Below, in pieces: positions 39,165-48,631 of a DNA stretch of 64,000 bases. The translations under genes and the position numbers were made by a program. Below the pieces are notes generated by a model. The model had not been told where the DNA came from. It saw nothing but the letters and a program-made list of their open reading frames with translations, and did no database searches. Origin of the DNA: Pseudomonas viridiflava (lineage in GTDB: Bacteria > Pseudomonadota > Gammaproteobacteria > Pseudomonadales > Pseudomonadaceae); assembly GCF_900580675.1 (NCBI RefSeq), contig NZ_UTBG01000014.1, positions 1 to 64,000 of the forward strand, in the 5' to 3' direction. The number at the start of each line of letters is the position of its first letter. Position 1 is the first letter of the stretch.

Positions 39165-40502
39165 ATGACTTTCGCCACACTTGGCCTGATCGAACCCTTG
39201 CTGCGCGCTCTTGAGACGCTTGGCTACCAGACCCCGACGCCGGTGCAGGCGCAAGCCATTCCGGCGGTGCTGGCCGGTCGCGACCTGATGGCCGCGGCCC
39301 AGACCGGCACCGGCAAGACCGCCGGTTTCGCCGTGCCGCTGCTGCAGTTGCTGACCACCGAGGGGCCGAAAGTCGCCGCCAATTCGGCGCGCGCGCTGAT
39401 CCTGTGCCCGACCCGCGAGCTGGCCGAGCAGGTTCACGCCAGCGTTGCCGAATACGCCCAGAATCTGCCGCTGACCACTTACGCGGTGTACGGCGGCGTG
39501 AGCATCAACCCGCAGATGATGAAGCTGCGCAAGGGCGTCGACGTGCTGGTAGCCACGCCTGGCCGCCTGATCGACCTGTTCCGCCAGAACGCGCTGAAAC
39601 TCAACCAGCTACAAACCCTGGTGCTGGATGAAGCCGACCGCATGCTCGACCTGGGCTTTTCCGAAGAGCTGGCGAACATCTACCGCATGCTGCCGAAAAA
39701 GCGCCAGACCCTGCTGTTCTCCGCGACCTTCTCCGATGAAATTCGCCAGCTCGCCGGGCAGATGCTCAACGACCCGCTGACCGTCGAAGTCAGCCCGCGC
39801 AACGTCGCCGCCAACACCGTGAAGCAATGGGTGGTGCCGGTGGACAAGAAGCGCAAGGCCGAGCTGTTTGTGCACTTGATGCGCAAAGGCCGCTGGAAGC
39901 AGGTGCTGGTGTTCGCCAAAACCCGTAACGGCGTGGATGCGCTGGTGGACAAGTTGCAGGGCCTGGGCATCAATGCCGACGGCATCCATGGCGACAAACC
40001 CCAGGCTACCCGCCAACGTGCGCTGGACCGTTTCAAATCCAGCGAAGTGCAGATACTGGTAGCCACCGATGTGGCAGCCCGTGGCCTGGACATCGAAGAC
40101 CTGCCGCTGGTGGTCAACTTTGACCTGCCGATCGTGGCCGAGGACTACATCCACCGCATCGGGCGTACCGGGCGCGCGGGCAACACCGGCGAGGCGATTT
40201 CCCTGGTGTGTGCCGATGAGGTGAACATGCTGTCGGCCATCGAGATGCTGACGCGTCAGACCTTGACCCGCAAGATGGAGGCGGATTTCGAACCGGAACA
40301 CCGCGTGCCGGACACCGATGCCAGCGGGCAGGTGGTGAAGAAGCCGAAAAAGCCGAAGAAGCCAAAGGGCTCGGGTGGTGGTGGCGGCAAGCGCAACCTG
40401 GGCAAGTGGGTGGACAGCGGGGAAGTGGCGCCGGCGGAGCCTTCGATTAAGCCGGTGCGCAAGGTGCCGGTGTTTAACACTGGGCCGCGTAAGAAGAAGT
40501 AA
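39165..40502 (+). CDS. rhlE: DEAD-box RNA helicase RhlE
   Basis: A 445-aa RNA helicase. Q motif and F-x-x-LGL start (FATLGLIEPLLRALETLGY), Walker A AAQTGTGKTAGF, motif II LVLDEADRMLD, motif III FSATFS and motif VI HRIGRTGRAG are all present. The C-terminal tail is Lys/Pro/Gly rich (KKPKKPKKPKGSGGGGGKRN) and probably binds RNA. RhlE proteins act in ribosome assembly and RNA decay. Pseudomonas often has two RhlE paralogues and I cannot say which this is. Confidence 0.93.
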   Translation: MTFATLGLIEPLLRALETLGYQTPTPVQAQAIPAVLAGRDLMAAAQTGTGKTAGFAVPLLQLLTTEGPKVAANSARALILCPTRELAEQVHASVAEYAQNLPLTTYAVYGGVSINPQMMKLRKGVDVLVATPGRLIDLFRQNALKLNQLQTLVLDEADRMLDLGFSEELANIYRMLPKKRQTLLFSATFSDEIRQLAGQMLNDPLTVEVSPRNVAANTVKQWVVPVDKKRKAELFVHLMRKGRWKQVLVFAKTRNGVDALVDKLQGLGINADGIHGDKPQATRQRALDRFKSSEVQILVATDVAARGLDIEDLPLVVNFDLPIVAEDYIHRIGRTGRAGNTGEAISLVCADEVNMLSAIEMLTRQTLTRKMEADFEPEHRVPDTDASGQVVKKPKKPKKPKGSGGGGGKRNLGKWVDSGEVAPAEPSIKPVRKVPVFNTGPRKKK

Positions 40503-40522
40503 GTTGAGGCGCTGCTGAGGGC

Positions 40523-40601
40523 GTCATCGCAGGCAAGCCAGCTCCCACACTTTGAATGTATTCACACATCAAAATGTGGGAGCTGGCTTGCCTGCGATGG
40601 C
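40523..40601. repeat. REP doublet
   Basis: AGCTGGCTTGCCTGCGATGG units with the TGTGGGAG ends facing inward, between convergent rhlE and the flavoprotein gene. It may also act as terminator. Confidence 0.9.
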
Positions 40602-40623
40602 GTTTTTGAATTCGGCGCAGATT

Positions 40624-41850
40624 TCAGCGATTAAGCCACTCCAACATCCCCCGCCCAGCCGCCCGCCCGCTGGCAAAACACCCCGTCAGCAAATACCCGC
40701 CGGTCGGCGCCTCCCAGTCCAGCATTTCCCCCGCGCAAAACACCCCCGGCAATTGCTTGAGCATCAGGCGCTCATCCAGCGCTTCAAACGGCACGCCACC
40801 GGCAGTGCTGATTGCCTCGTCCATCGGCCTGGTTTTCACCAGCGTGAGCGGCAACGCTTTGATATCCACAGCCAGTTGCGCCGGGTCATTGAAGTGCTCA
40901 GCCGGCGCCAGCTCACGCAACAGCGCCGCTTTCACCCCATCCAACCCCAACTGACTGTGCAAATGCTTGCTCATCGAGCGTGAGCCACGCGGCTTGGTCA
41001 GTGCGGCCTGGACCTTGTGCAGCGGCTTGCTCGGTAGCAGGTCGATGTGTACGGTGGCCGAGCCCGTACGGTTGATGGTTTCACGGATCGGCGCCGACAG
41101 TGCATAGATCAAACTGCCCTCGATGCCCATCGCGGTGATCACGCATTCGCCCAGCCGAGGCTTGTCATCCGCCACGCCGATGGCGACGTTTTTCAACGGT
41201 GCGCCGGCGAATTTGCTGACCATCAGTTCGCTCCAGGCCGACACCTCAAAGCCACAATTGCTCGGTTGCAGCGGGGCGTAGGGCACGCCTTTGTCTTCCA
41301 GCAACTTGAGCCATGCGCCATCGGAACCCAGGCGCGACCAGCTGCCACCACCCAATGCCAGCAGCACCGCGTCGCTGTGGATAGTTTTCTCGCCTTCGGG
41401 GCTGTGGATAAGTAAGCCACCGTCGGCAGTCCAGCCCACCCAACGGTGGCGCGTGTGGATAACCACGCCCTGCTCGCGCAGGCGCTTGAGCCAGGCACGC
41501 AGCAGCGGCGCGGCTTTCATGTCGGTCGGAAATACCCGGCCGGAGGTGCCGACGAAGGTCTGGATGCCCAGGCCGTGAATCCACTCGCACAACGCCTCGG
41601 CGCCAAACCCGCGCAACAACGGCGCCAGCTGCGGCGCGCGCTCGGCGTAGCGCGACAGAAACGCCGGGTACACCTCGGAGTGGGTGATGTTCATGCCGCC
41701 CACCCCGGCCAGCAGGAATTTACGCCCCACCGAAGGCATGCCGTCGTAAAGGTCAACCCGCACGCCAGCCAGGCTCAAGACTTCAGCGGCCATCAGCCCG
41801 GCTGGGCCGCCGCCGATAATAGAGACGTGTTGAGGAGGGGTCTGAGACAT
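40624..41850 (-). CDS. BaiN/TIGR03862-family flavoprotein
   Basis: A 408-aa FAD-dependent HI0933-like oxidoreductase. Start ATG 41850. FAD-binding motif VSIIGGGPAGLMAAEVLS at the N-terminus, GRKFLLAGVGGMNITHSE after it, and a C-terminal second FAD contact (GVFCAGEMLDWEAPTGGYLL). The family's reaction is unclear despite the BaiN name. No partner genes lie nearby. Confidence 0.88.
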   Translation of the reverse strand: MSQTPPQHVSIIGGGPAGLMAAEVLSLAGVRVDLYDGMPSVGRKFLLAGVGGMNITHSEVYPAFLSRYAERAPQLAPLLRGFGAEALCEWIHGLGIQTFVGTSGRVFPTDMKAAPLLRAWLKRLREQGVVIHTRHRWVGWTADGGLLIHSPEGEKTIHSDAVLLALGGGSWSRLGSDGAWLKLLEDKGVPYAPLQPSNCGFEVSAWSELMVSKFAGAPLKNVAIGVADDKPRLGECVITAMGIEGSLIYALSAPIRETINRTGSATVHIDLLPSKPLHKVQAALTKPRGSRSMSKHLHSQLGLDGVKAALLRELAPAEHFNDPAQLAVDIKALPLTLVKTRPMDEAISTAGGVPFEALDERLMLKQLPGVFCAGEMLDWEAPTGGYLLTGCFASGRAAGRGMLEWLNR

Positions 41851-41999
41851 GGTTGGGCTACGGTCGTTTAATAGGCCGAGCATTCTACCCGACGATGGCC
41901 TGGCTGCCTGATCAAAAAACGTACACTTTCACGCAGGCTATACGGATATTGGCCTACAGAGGCTTACGCTCAAGTTATCCACAGGTGGTTCCACAGGCA

Positions 42000-42015
42000 T
42001 TGTGGGTAACGCCCA
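42000..42015. terminator. hairpin downstream of the deacetylase gene
   Basis: TGTGGG and CCCACA separated by TAACG lie just past the stop of the gene ending at 42020. The U-run is poor. Confidence 0.35.
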
Positions 42016-42019
42016 CATT

Positions 42020-42940
42020 TCAATGACAACCTGATGACGTCCACACCCGTTGGGCACTGTGGTGCAGGATGCCGTGGCGGCGGGCCAGGGCAGGGCGGTC
42101 CTTGCTGTAGCCGCCGCCGATCACGCCCATCACCGGGATGTCGCGGCCCACGCAGTGGCGCATCACGCTTTCATCACGGGCCGCCACGCCTTGGTCCGTC
42201 AGCTTGAGGTAACCGAGCGCGTCGTCCTTGTGCACATCGACGCCGGCGTCGTACAGCACCAGGTCGGGTTGATAGAGCGGCAGCAGGTAGTTGAGGGCGT
42301 CGTCCACCACCTTGAGGTAGTCGGCATCGCCCATGCCCATGGGCAGCGGGATGTCCCAGTCGCTCTGGGCCTTGCGTGCCGGGAAGTTCTTTTCGCAGTG
42401 CAGCGACACGGTGATGGCATCCGGCGTGTCGTGCAGGATGCGCGCGGTGCCGTCGCCCTGATGCACGTCGCAGTCGAAGATCAGCACGCGGTTGACCCGG
42501 CCGCTGGCCAGCAGGTAATGGCTGATCACCGCCAGGTCATTGAAGATGCAAAAGCCCGCGGGGTAATCGTAATGGGCGTGGTGGGTGCCGCCCGCCAAGT
42601 GGCAGGCCAGGCCGTGCTCAAGGGCCTGCTCGGCCGCGAGGATCGAGCCGCCCACCGCGCGCACGGTGCGCCGGGCCAGGGCGTCGCTCCAGGGCAGGCC
42701 GAGGCGCCGTTGGTCTTCGCGGGACAACTCGCCGCCCATGTAGCGTTCGATATACCCAGGTTCATGCGCCAGGGCCAGAATCTCTGCGGGGCACAGCTCG
42801 GGACGCAGCAATTGGCTGTCCTCGGTCAGGCCGCTGGCCACCAGGTGGTCACGCAACAGGCGGAACTTGTCCATGGGGAACCGGTGGTCCGCCGGGAATT
42901 CGGGGCTGTAGTCATCGTGGTAGATCAATGGCAAGGGCAT
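42020..42940 (-). CDS. histone-deacetylase-family amidohydrolase
   Basis: A 306-aa zinc hydrolase of the HDAC/AcuC/AphA superfamily. Start ATG 42940 (MPLPLIYHDDYSPEF). The catalytic segments AGGTHHAHYDYPAGFCIFND (tandem His) and FDCDVHQGDGT (Zn ligands) and the distal Asp in LVLYDAGVDVHKDD are intact. Bacterial members remove acetyl groups from lysine, acetoin-related substrates or polyamines; the substrate here is unknown. Divergent from a GNAT acetyltransferase, 88 bp away. Confidence 0.92.
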   Translation of the reverse strand: MPLPLIYHDDYSPEFPADHRFPMDKFRLLRDHLVASGLTEDSQLLRPELCPAEILALAHEPGYIERYMGGELSREDQRRLGLPWSDALARRTVRAVGGSILAAEQALEHGLACHLAGGTHHAHYDYPAGFCIFNDLAVISHYLLASGRVNRVLIFDCDVHQGDGTARILHDTPDAITVSLHCEKNFPARKAQSDWDIPLPMGMGDADYLKVVDDALNYLLPLYQPDLVLYDAGVDVHKDDALGYLKLTDQGVAARDESVMRHCVGRDIPVMGVIGGGYSKDRPALARRHGILHHSAQRVWTSSGCH

Positions 42941-43028
42941 GGGATTTTCTGACGGGAACCTGCGACGGATCTTACCAGCGCTGTACACTTGCTCACAGGC
43001 CACACTCACAGGGCAAGGGAGGGGACCC

Positions 43029-43598
43029 ATGGAGCCGATACTTGAATTGGAAAGCGCACGCCTGCTGATGCGCCAATGGCGTGACAGTGACCTGACGGAG
43101 TTTGCGGCGATGTGCGCCGACCCTCAGGTCATGCGCTATTTCCCGGCCAAGTTGAGCCACCTGGAAAGCGCTGCGTTGATCGGCCGGATTCGCGGGCACT
43201 TTGCTGAATACGGTTTTGGCCTGTGGGCCTTGCAGCGCAAGGACACCGGTGAATTCATCGGCCTGACCGGGCTGTTGAACGTCAGCTTTGAAGCCGACTT
43301 TACCCCCGCAGTGGAAATCGGCTGGCGCCTGGCCCGCGAGCATTGGGGCCTGGGTTACGCCAGTGAAGCCGCGTGGACTGCGCTGCGTTGCGGTTTCGAC
43401 CGCTTGCAGTTGGATGAAATCGTCGCCTTTACCACTGACGCCAATCTGCCATCACAAAAAGTCATGCAGGCCATCGGTATGCTTTACGATCCCCAGGCAG
43501 ATTTTGAACACCCCAAGGTCGCAGCCGATGACCCGCTGCGCCATCATGTTTTGTACCGCATCACCCGCGCCCAATGGTTGGACACGCTGCACGGATAA
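43029..43598 (+). CDS. GNAT-family N-acetyltransferase (RimJ/RimL-like)
   Basis: A 189-aa acetyltransferase, start ATG 43029 behind GGGAGGGGACCC. Typical segments: LESARLLMRQWRDSDL, IGLTGLLNV and the acetyl-CoA loop region EHWGLGYASEAA. The target (protein N-terminus or small molecule) is unknown. It is divergent from the deacetylase and 40 nt upstream of tesB on the same strand. Confidence 0.9.
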   Translation: MEPILELESARLLMRQWRDSDLTEFAAMCADPQVMRYFPAKLSHLESAALIGRIRGHFAEYGFGLWALQRKDTGEFIGLTGLLNVSFEADFTPAVEIGWRLAREHWGLGYASEAAWTALRCGFDRLQLDEIVAFTTDANLPSQKVMQAIGMLYDPQADFEHPKVAADDPLRHHVLYRITRAQWLDTLHG

Positions 43599-43638
43599 GC
43601 AGCCCGGAATGCCCCATCGTTTGTAGTAGGAGTGCTCA

Positions 43639-44508
43639 ATGAGCCAAGTATTGGAAGATCTGGTGGACCTGCTGACACTGGAGCCGATCGAGGAAAACCT
43701 CTTTCGCGGCCGCAGCCAGGACCTGGGTTTTCGCCAATTGTTCGGCGGCCAGGTGCTCGGCCAGTCGTTGTCGGCTGCCAGCCAGACCGTAGAAGAAGCG
43801 CGGCACGTGCATTCCCTGCACGGTTATTTCCTGCGCCCCGGCGACGCGGCATTGCCGGTGGTGTACTCGGTGGACCGCGTGCGTGACGGCGGCAGTTTCA
43901 GCACGCGCCGGGTGACGGCGATCCAGAAGGGCAACCCGATTTTCACCTGCACCACGTCGTTTCAGTATGACGAACAAGGCTTCGAGCACCAGACCACCAT
44001 GCCCGTGGTAGTGGGCCCGGAAAACCTGCCGTCCGAGCTGGAGCTGACCAAGCAGCGCGCGCACCTGATCCCCGAGCATATGCGCGACAAGCTGCTGTGC
44101 CCCAAGCCGATCGAAGTGCGCCCGGTGACCGAGAAAGACCCGTTCAACCCGCAGCCGTCCGACCCGGTCAAGTACGTGTGGTTTCGTGCCGACGGCGCCC
44201 TGGCCGACGCACCCGCGCTGCACAAATACCTGCTGGCCTACGCGTCGGACTTCGGCCTGTTGACCACCTCGCTGCTGCCCCATGGCAAGACCGTGTGGCA
44301 GAAAGACATGCAAGTCGCCAGCCTCGACCACGCGCTGTGGTTCCACGCCGACCTGCGCGCCGATGACTGGCTGCTCTACGCCATGGACAGCCCGTGGGCC
44401 GGCAACTCCCGTGGTTTCTCGCGGGGCAGCGTGTACAACCGTGCCGGGCAACTGGTGGCCTCGGTGACTCAGGAAGGGCTGATTCGCCATCGCAAGGATT
44501 GGGCGTGA
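43639..44508 (+). CDS. tesB: acyl-CoA thioesterase II
   Basis: A 289-aa double-hotdog thioesterase that hydrolyses medium- and long-chain acyl-CoA. N-terminal LTLEPIEENLFRGRSQD, GGQVLGQSLSAA and the C-terminal SLDHALWFHADLRADDWLLY carry the TesB signatures, with Asp, Thr/Ser and Gln of the active site in the last part. It overlaps the HAD gene at its stop. Confidence 0.95.
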   Translation: MSQVLEDLVDLLTLEPIEENLFRGRSQDLGFRQLFGGQVLGQSLSAASQTVEEARHVHSLHGYFLRPGDAALPVVYSVDRVRDGGSFSTRRVTAIQKGNPIFTCTTSFQYDEQGFEHQTTMPVVVGPENLPSELELTKQRAHLIPEHMRDKLLCPKPIEVRPVTEKDPFNPQPSDPVKYVWFRADGALADAPALHKYLLAYASDFGLLTTSLLPHGKTVWQKDMQVASLDHALWFHADLRADDWLLYAMDSPWAGNSRGFSRGSVYNRAGQLVASVTQEGLIRHRKDWA

Positions 44509-45092
44509 GCCTGGCTGACGTTAAGCACTGGGTGTTCGACATGGACGGCACCCTCACGGTGGCCGTGCATGACTTTGCGGCGATTCGTGTGGCCCTGGAC
44601 ATTCCGCCGGAGGACGACATCCTCACCCACCTCGCGGCCTTGCCGGCGGATGAAGCGGCGGCCAAGCATGCCTGGCTGCTCGAACACGAGCGCGAACTGG
44701 CGCTGGGTTCGGTGGCGGCTGACGGTGCGGTGGCGCTGGTTCGCGAGCTGGCCGCGCGCGGTTATCGCCTGGGCATCCTGACCCGCAATGCGCGGGAGTT
44801 GGCGCATATCACCCTGGAGGCGATCGGCCTGGCGGACTGCTTTGCGGTCGAGGACGTGCTGGGCCGTGATGACGCGCCGCCTAAACCTGATCCTGGCGGC
44901 CTGCTGAAACTGGCGGCAGCCTGGGATGTGGTGCCGAGCGCGATGGTGATGGTCGGGGATTACCGCTTTGACCTGGACTGCGGGCGGGCAGCGGGGGCCA
45001 AGACGGTGCTGGTGAACCTGCCGGAGAACCCGTGGCCGGAGTTGGCGGATTGGCACGCTGAAGACTGTGCTGTCTTGCGCCGGATGATCTAA
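44505..45092 (+). CDS. HAD-family hydrolase (phosphatase)
   Basis: A 195-aa HAD phosphatase from GTG 44505, which overlaps the tesB stop (GTGA arrangement). Motif I FDMDGTLT, motif II ILTRN, motif III Lys in PPKPDPG, motif IV VGDYRFDLDCG. The small helical cap fits a phosphoglycolate-phosphatase-like enzyme, but the substrate is unknown. Translationally coupled to tesB. Confidence 0.9.
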   Translation: MSLADVKHWVFDMDGTLTVAVHDFAAIRVALDIPPEDDILTHLAALPADEAAAKHAWLLEHERELALGSVAADGAVALVRELAARGYRLGILTRNARELAHITLEAIGLADCFAVEDVLGRDDAPPKPDPGGLLKLAAAWDVVPSAMVMVGDYRFDLDCGRAAGAKTVLVNLPENPWPELADWHAEDCAVLRRMI

Positions 45093-45112
45093 ACCAGACG
45101 CTGAAACTCAAA

Positions 45113-45201
45113 TGTGGGAGCGGGCTTGCTCGCGAATGCGGAGTGTCAGTCAACCAATTTTTGACTGATCCACCGCATTCGCGAGCAAGCCCGCTCCCAC
45201 A
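45113..45201. repeat. REP doublet, GCGGGCTTGCTCGCGAA type
   Basis: Inverted TGTGGGAGCGGGCTTGCTCG arms. The centre contains TGTCAGTCAA and the matching TTGACTGA, as at 35586. Confidence 0.92.
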
Positions 45202-45224
45202 TTTCGATTCGGTTTCTTCAGGGA

Positions 45225-46211
45225 TTATTGAGGGAACAAAACTTTCTGCCCCTCAGGCGACGTAAACATCCCGTCCCCGTTATGCCCGACCCCCGGCACT
45301 TCCACCAGTTTTTGAGTCAGCTGCGGATGCCGCTGCTTGAGGTCGTCAAAATAGTTATGCCCGCGAATCAGGCGATACGCGCCCTGGGTTTCGGCGGCGC
45401 AGCTTTTGTCCAGCGCCGGGTGGTTGGGGTCGGTGTCCTGCTGGCCCAGCAGGTAAGTGATGTCGCGTGACACGTAAGCCTGCTCAAGCTGCTCGGCGCT
45501 CTGGCCTTTGGCGTAGGCCGGAAGGTTCTGCATGCCGTACTTCCAGTCGTTGAAGCCTGGGCAACTGGCGGGGTCGAATTTCACCGGGCGCTGCGGGCTG
45601 AACCAGGCATAGGTCGAAGGGTTGGCCACCACGTAACGCAGGCGGATGCCTTCGGTTGGCAGCAGCGGGTGAGCATGACCGGTGAGGGCGAAACGCTGCA
45701 CCACTTGGCCACCGCCGGAATGGCCGGCGACCACGATTTCTTTCAGCGCCGGGAACAGCTTGCGGTTGCCCAGGTGCTTGATGATCTGGTCGAGGGCGCC
45801 GTAGGAGCTGACCCGGCCAGGGCCGGTCGAGGCGGCGCCGGCCATCCACTCATCGGCTTCCCAGCGCAGCAGCTGGTTGTCGAGGTGATCGAGCCGTACG
45901 TCCGACTCGTCCAGAAATTGCGGCGCAATGACCAGGGTACTGGCGCCCACTCCGGCATTTTCAGCCGCGTGTTCACCGCTGTGCAGGTAGGTCTGCGCGT
46001 TGCGCAGCCGACCATGCACGATGATCAGTGCGCGGGTCACATTGGGCAGCGGCTGGCGCCAGTCCTGGCTCAAGCCCAGACTGAGGTCGCCGGCATCCAG
46101 GTGAAAACGATCGAGACCGGCCACTTTGGCGGCATGTTCGCTCCTGGCGGCCCAGGTGGCGGTGGAACAGGCCAACATCACGCCCAACAGCAGTGCCGAT
46201 CGTTTATTCAT
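45225..46211 (-). CDS. exported alpha/beta-hydrolase-fold protein
   Basis: A 328-aa protein with a Sec signal peptide (NKRSALLLGVMLACSTATWA). It contains LIIVHGRLRNAQTYL, nucleophile elbow VVAGHSGGGQVVQRF and a C-terminal His in EVPGVGHNGDGMF. Four Cys may form disulfides, consistent with export. Substrate unknown. It starts directly after the zinc-peptidase stop, so the two are probably co-transcribed. Confidence 0.85.
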   Translation of the reverse strand: MNKRSALLLGVMLACSTATWAARSEHAAKVAGLDRFHLDAGDLSLGLSQDWRQPLPNVTRALIIVHGRLRNAQTYLHSGEHAAENAGVGASTLVIAPQFLDESDVRLDHLDNQLLRWEADEWMAGAASTGPGRVSSYGALDQIIKHLGNRKLFPALKEIVVAGHSGGGQVVQRFALTGHAHPLLPTEGIRLRYVVANPSTYAWFSPQRPVKFDPASCPGFNDWKYGMQNLPAYAKGQSAEQLEQAYVSRDITYLLGQQDTDPNHPALDKSCAAETQGAYRLIRGHNYFDDLKQRHPQLTQKLVEVPGVGHNGDGMFTSPEGQKVLFPQ

Positions 46212-47099
46212 TTAAAGACTCTTGGCAGTAAACGTGTCGCATTGTGTGATCTGGCCCTGGGCAAAGCCGGTCTTGAACCAACGAACCCGCTGCGCCGAGG
46301 TGCCGTGGGTAAACGAGTCCGGCACCACGCGCCCTTGACCCTGTTGTTGCAAACGGTCATCGCCAATGGCATTGGCCGCGTTCAGCGCTTCTTCAATATC
46401 GCCGGGCTCCAGCCAGTTCAGGCGCTTTTGCGCGCGGTTGGCCCAGACGCCGGCGAAGCAGTCGGCTTGCAGCTCCTGGCGGACCAGCAGGCCACCGTCG
46501 CCCTCCATCGGCCGGCCTTGCTGGCGGGCGGCCTGGATCTTGGCCGAGATGCCGAGCAACGTCTGCACGTGATGCCCGACTTCGTGGGCGATCACGTAGG
46601 CCTGGGCGAAATCACCGGCGGCCTGGAAGCGTTGCGACATTTCCCGGAAGAAATCCAGGTCGAGGTAGACCTGCTGATCGGCCGGGCAATAAAACGGCCC
46701 GCTGGCCGAGGTCGCACCGCCGCAGGCAGAATTCACCCGGCCACGGAACAAGATCAGTTTCGGGTTCTTGTACGCCAAGCCGTTTTCCTGGAACACCTGG
46801 CCCCAGGTGTCTTCGGTATCACCCAGCACCGCGCGGACAAAATCAGCTTGTTCATCGTTAGCCGGCGGCGCCTGGCGTGACTGAGTGCTCACCGAGGGCG
46901 CCTGCTCCATCTGGCCGGTCAACTGGCCGAGGATCTGCATCGGGTCCTGGCCGGTCAGCCAGCCGATGCCGACGATCAGCACCACCGCGGCCAGGCTCAG
47001 GCCCTTGCCGCCACCAAAACGCATGCCGCCACCGCCGCCGCCACTGTCATCGCGGGCATCCACCACGTTGTCGCTGCGTCGGCCTTTTTTCCATAGCAT
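46212..47099 (-). CDS. ypfJ: YpfJ/KPN_02809-family neutral zinc metallopeptidase
   Basis: A 295-aa protein with one N-terminal membrane segment (LSLAAVVLIVGIGWLTG) and a large outside domain. The zinc motif is AYVIAHEVGHHVQTLLG, with a downstream ELQADCFAGVWAN that supplies the third ligand. The N-terminal Gly/Arg stretch is cytoplasmic. The substrate is unknown. Ends directly before the hydrolase gene at 46211. Confidence 0.92.
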   Translation of the reverse strand: MLWKKGRRSDNVVDARDDSGGGGGGMRFGGGKGLSLAAVVLIVGIGWLTGQDPMQILGQLTGQMEQAPSVSTQSRQAPPANDEQADFVRAVLGDTEDTWGQVFQENGLAYKNPKLILFRGRVNSACGGATSASGPFYCPADQQVYLDLDFFREMSQRFQAAGDFAQAYVIAHEVGHHVQTLLGISAKIQAARQQGRPMEGDGGLLVRQELQADCFAGVWANRAQKRLNWLEPGDIEEALNAANAIGDDRLQQQGQGRVVPDSFTHGTSAQRVRWFKTGFAQGQITQCDTFTAKSL

Positions 47100-47142
47100 G
47101 TGGGCAATCCTCTTGTGTGCTTAACCTGATGGAGTATGGACG

Positions 47143-47559
47143 TTAATCGCGGCAGTAACCTTCGCCGGTATCGACCACCAGACAGTCCTTTTTATCCGCC
47201 AGCCATTTCAACCCGGTGGCTTCGCCGTCGCCGGCACGCAGTAACTGCGGGCCGTCCGGGCGGTTGAAGGTGATGCCTTCTTCGTTGGCTTCACCTTTGA
47301 AGGTGCCCGAGTCGTCGGCGTCGAGGCCGTATTGCATGGTCAGAATGTAGTGACCACGGCCGATGCTGTCGTCTTTGGCGATGGTCAGGTGCAAGCCTTC
47401 GACGCCAACCCAGTTGCCGACCCATTTATCGGTGGGTGGGGTCGCAGGCACCAGGGTCGCCTGCACGGACGGCGGCGCAGGTTTTGGGGCTTCCTTGGAC
47501 TCCTGGTTACAGGCAGTCAGCAGGGCGAGGGCAGAAAGAACACAGAGAGTTTTTTTCAT
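47143..47559 (-). CDS. small lipoprotein, unknown function
   Basis: A 138-aa lipoprotein from ATG 47559: MKKTLCVLSALALLTAC, lipobox LTAC, then a Pro/Ala linker and a compact domain with GNWVGVEGLHLTI and a C-terminal Cys pair (DCLVVDTGEGYC). I do not recognise a family. It lies 43 nt upstream of ypfJ on the same strand. Confidence 0.8.
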   Translation of the reverse strand: MKKTLCVLSALALLTACNQESKEAPKPAPPSVQATLVPATPPTDKWVGNWVGVEGLHLTIAKDDSIGRGHYILTMQYGLDADDSGTFKGEANEEGITFNRPDGPQLLRAGDGEATGLKWLADKKDCLVVDTGEGYCRD

Positions 47560-47751
47560 AGCGGCAAGGCCTTGATCAAAAAGTGTGCAACGCGGGGGCG
47601 AAGATGCTGCGTTGGACTCGAATCCCATGATTTAGTGCGCTGTTCGCACGGTGTTTGGTTATGCTCGTGGGGCAAACTCCGGCCCGCCTGCTAGATTAAC
47701 GGGTTGAGCGCTACCTCGTTTAACGTTCAGCGCACCACGCAAGAGAATTCA

Positions 47752-48630
47752 ATGACTGTCAGCACCCCTCTTTCCGGCGTCAACCATCCTTTCAAAGGCA
47801 TCCTGCTGATTGTGGTGGCGACGTTCCTGTTCTCCAGCCACGACGCCTTGTCCAAATACCTGGCCGGTTTTTACCCGATCGTGATGGTGGTGTGGGCGCG
47901 TTACCTGGTGCACACCTTGTTGATGGCCGGGATATTCCTGCCGCAGTCGGGCTTGCGCGTGCTGCGCAGCAAACGGCCGGGGATGCAGGTGGTGCGGGCG
48001 TTATGCCTGTTGGGCACCAGCCTGTTTTTCACTGCGGCGCTGCATTACATCCCGCTGGCGGAAGCCACGGCAGTCAACTTCCTTGCGCCGATCCTGGTGA
48101 CGGCGCTGTCGGTGCCTTTGCTCGGTGAGCACGTAACGCGCGGCCAGTGGCTGGCCGTGATCTGCGGGTTTGTCGGCGTGCTGATCATCATCCACCCCGG
48201 TGGCGAGCTGTTCACCCCGGCGGTGCTGCTGCCGCTGTGTTCGGCGATGTTTTTCTGCTTCTACCAATTGCTCACGCGCATCCTCAGCAAATACGACACC
48301 CCGACCACCAGCAACTTCTTCGCCGGGCTGTGCAATACCTTGGTGATGAGTGCGATGGTGCCGTTCTTCTGGCAGATCCCCACGCTGTGGCACGGTGTTT
48401 TGATGCTGGCGCTGGGCACTTGCGGGATGACCGCGCACTTGATGCTGACCCAGGCGTTCCGCTTTGCGGCGCCGGCCTTGCTGGCGCCGTTCGGCTATTG
48501 CCAGATCGTGTTTGCGGGGTTGTTGGGCTGGCTGGTGTTCAACCATACCCCCGACATGACCACGGTGGTCGGCATCGGGGTGATCTGCATGAGCGGGTTG
48601 GCCGCTGCCTGGCAGCAGCGGCGCAGGTAA
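47752..48630 (+). CDS. EamA/DMT-family transporter
   Basis: A 292-aa membrane protein from ATG 47752 behind AAGAG, with ten membrane segments in two EamA repeats (ATFLFSSHDALSKYLAG; EATAVNFLAPILVTALSVPL; LAPFGYCQIVFAGLLGWLVF). Substrate unknown. It is convergent with the MFS gene, with one base between stops. Confidence 0.9.
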   Translation: MTVSTPLSGVNHPFKGILLIVVATFLFSSHDALSKYLAGFYPIVMVVWARYLVHTLLMAGIFLPQSGLRVLRSKRPGMQVVRALCLLGTSLFFTAALHYIPLAEATAVNFLAPILVTALSVPLLGEHVTRGQWLAVICGFVGVLIIIHPGGELFTPAVLLPLCSAMFFCFYQLLTRILSKYDTPTTSNFFAGLCNTLVMSAMVPFFWQIPTLWHGVLMLALGTCGMTAHLMLTQAFRFAAPALLAPFGYCQIVFAGLLGWLVFNHTPDMTTVVGIGVICMSGLAAAWQQRRR

Positions 48631-48631
48631 A

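Noticed and set aside
41975..41983. Perfect DnaA-box-like TTATCCACA
   Set aside because: Single copy with no AT-rich unwinding region, no dnaA/dnaN nearby and no cluster of boxes; not an origin.
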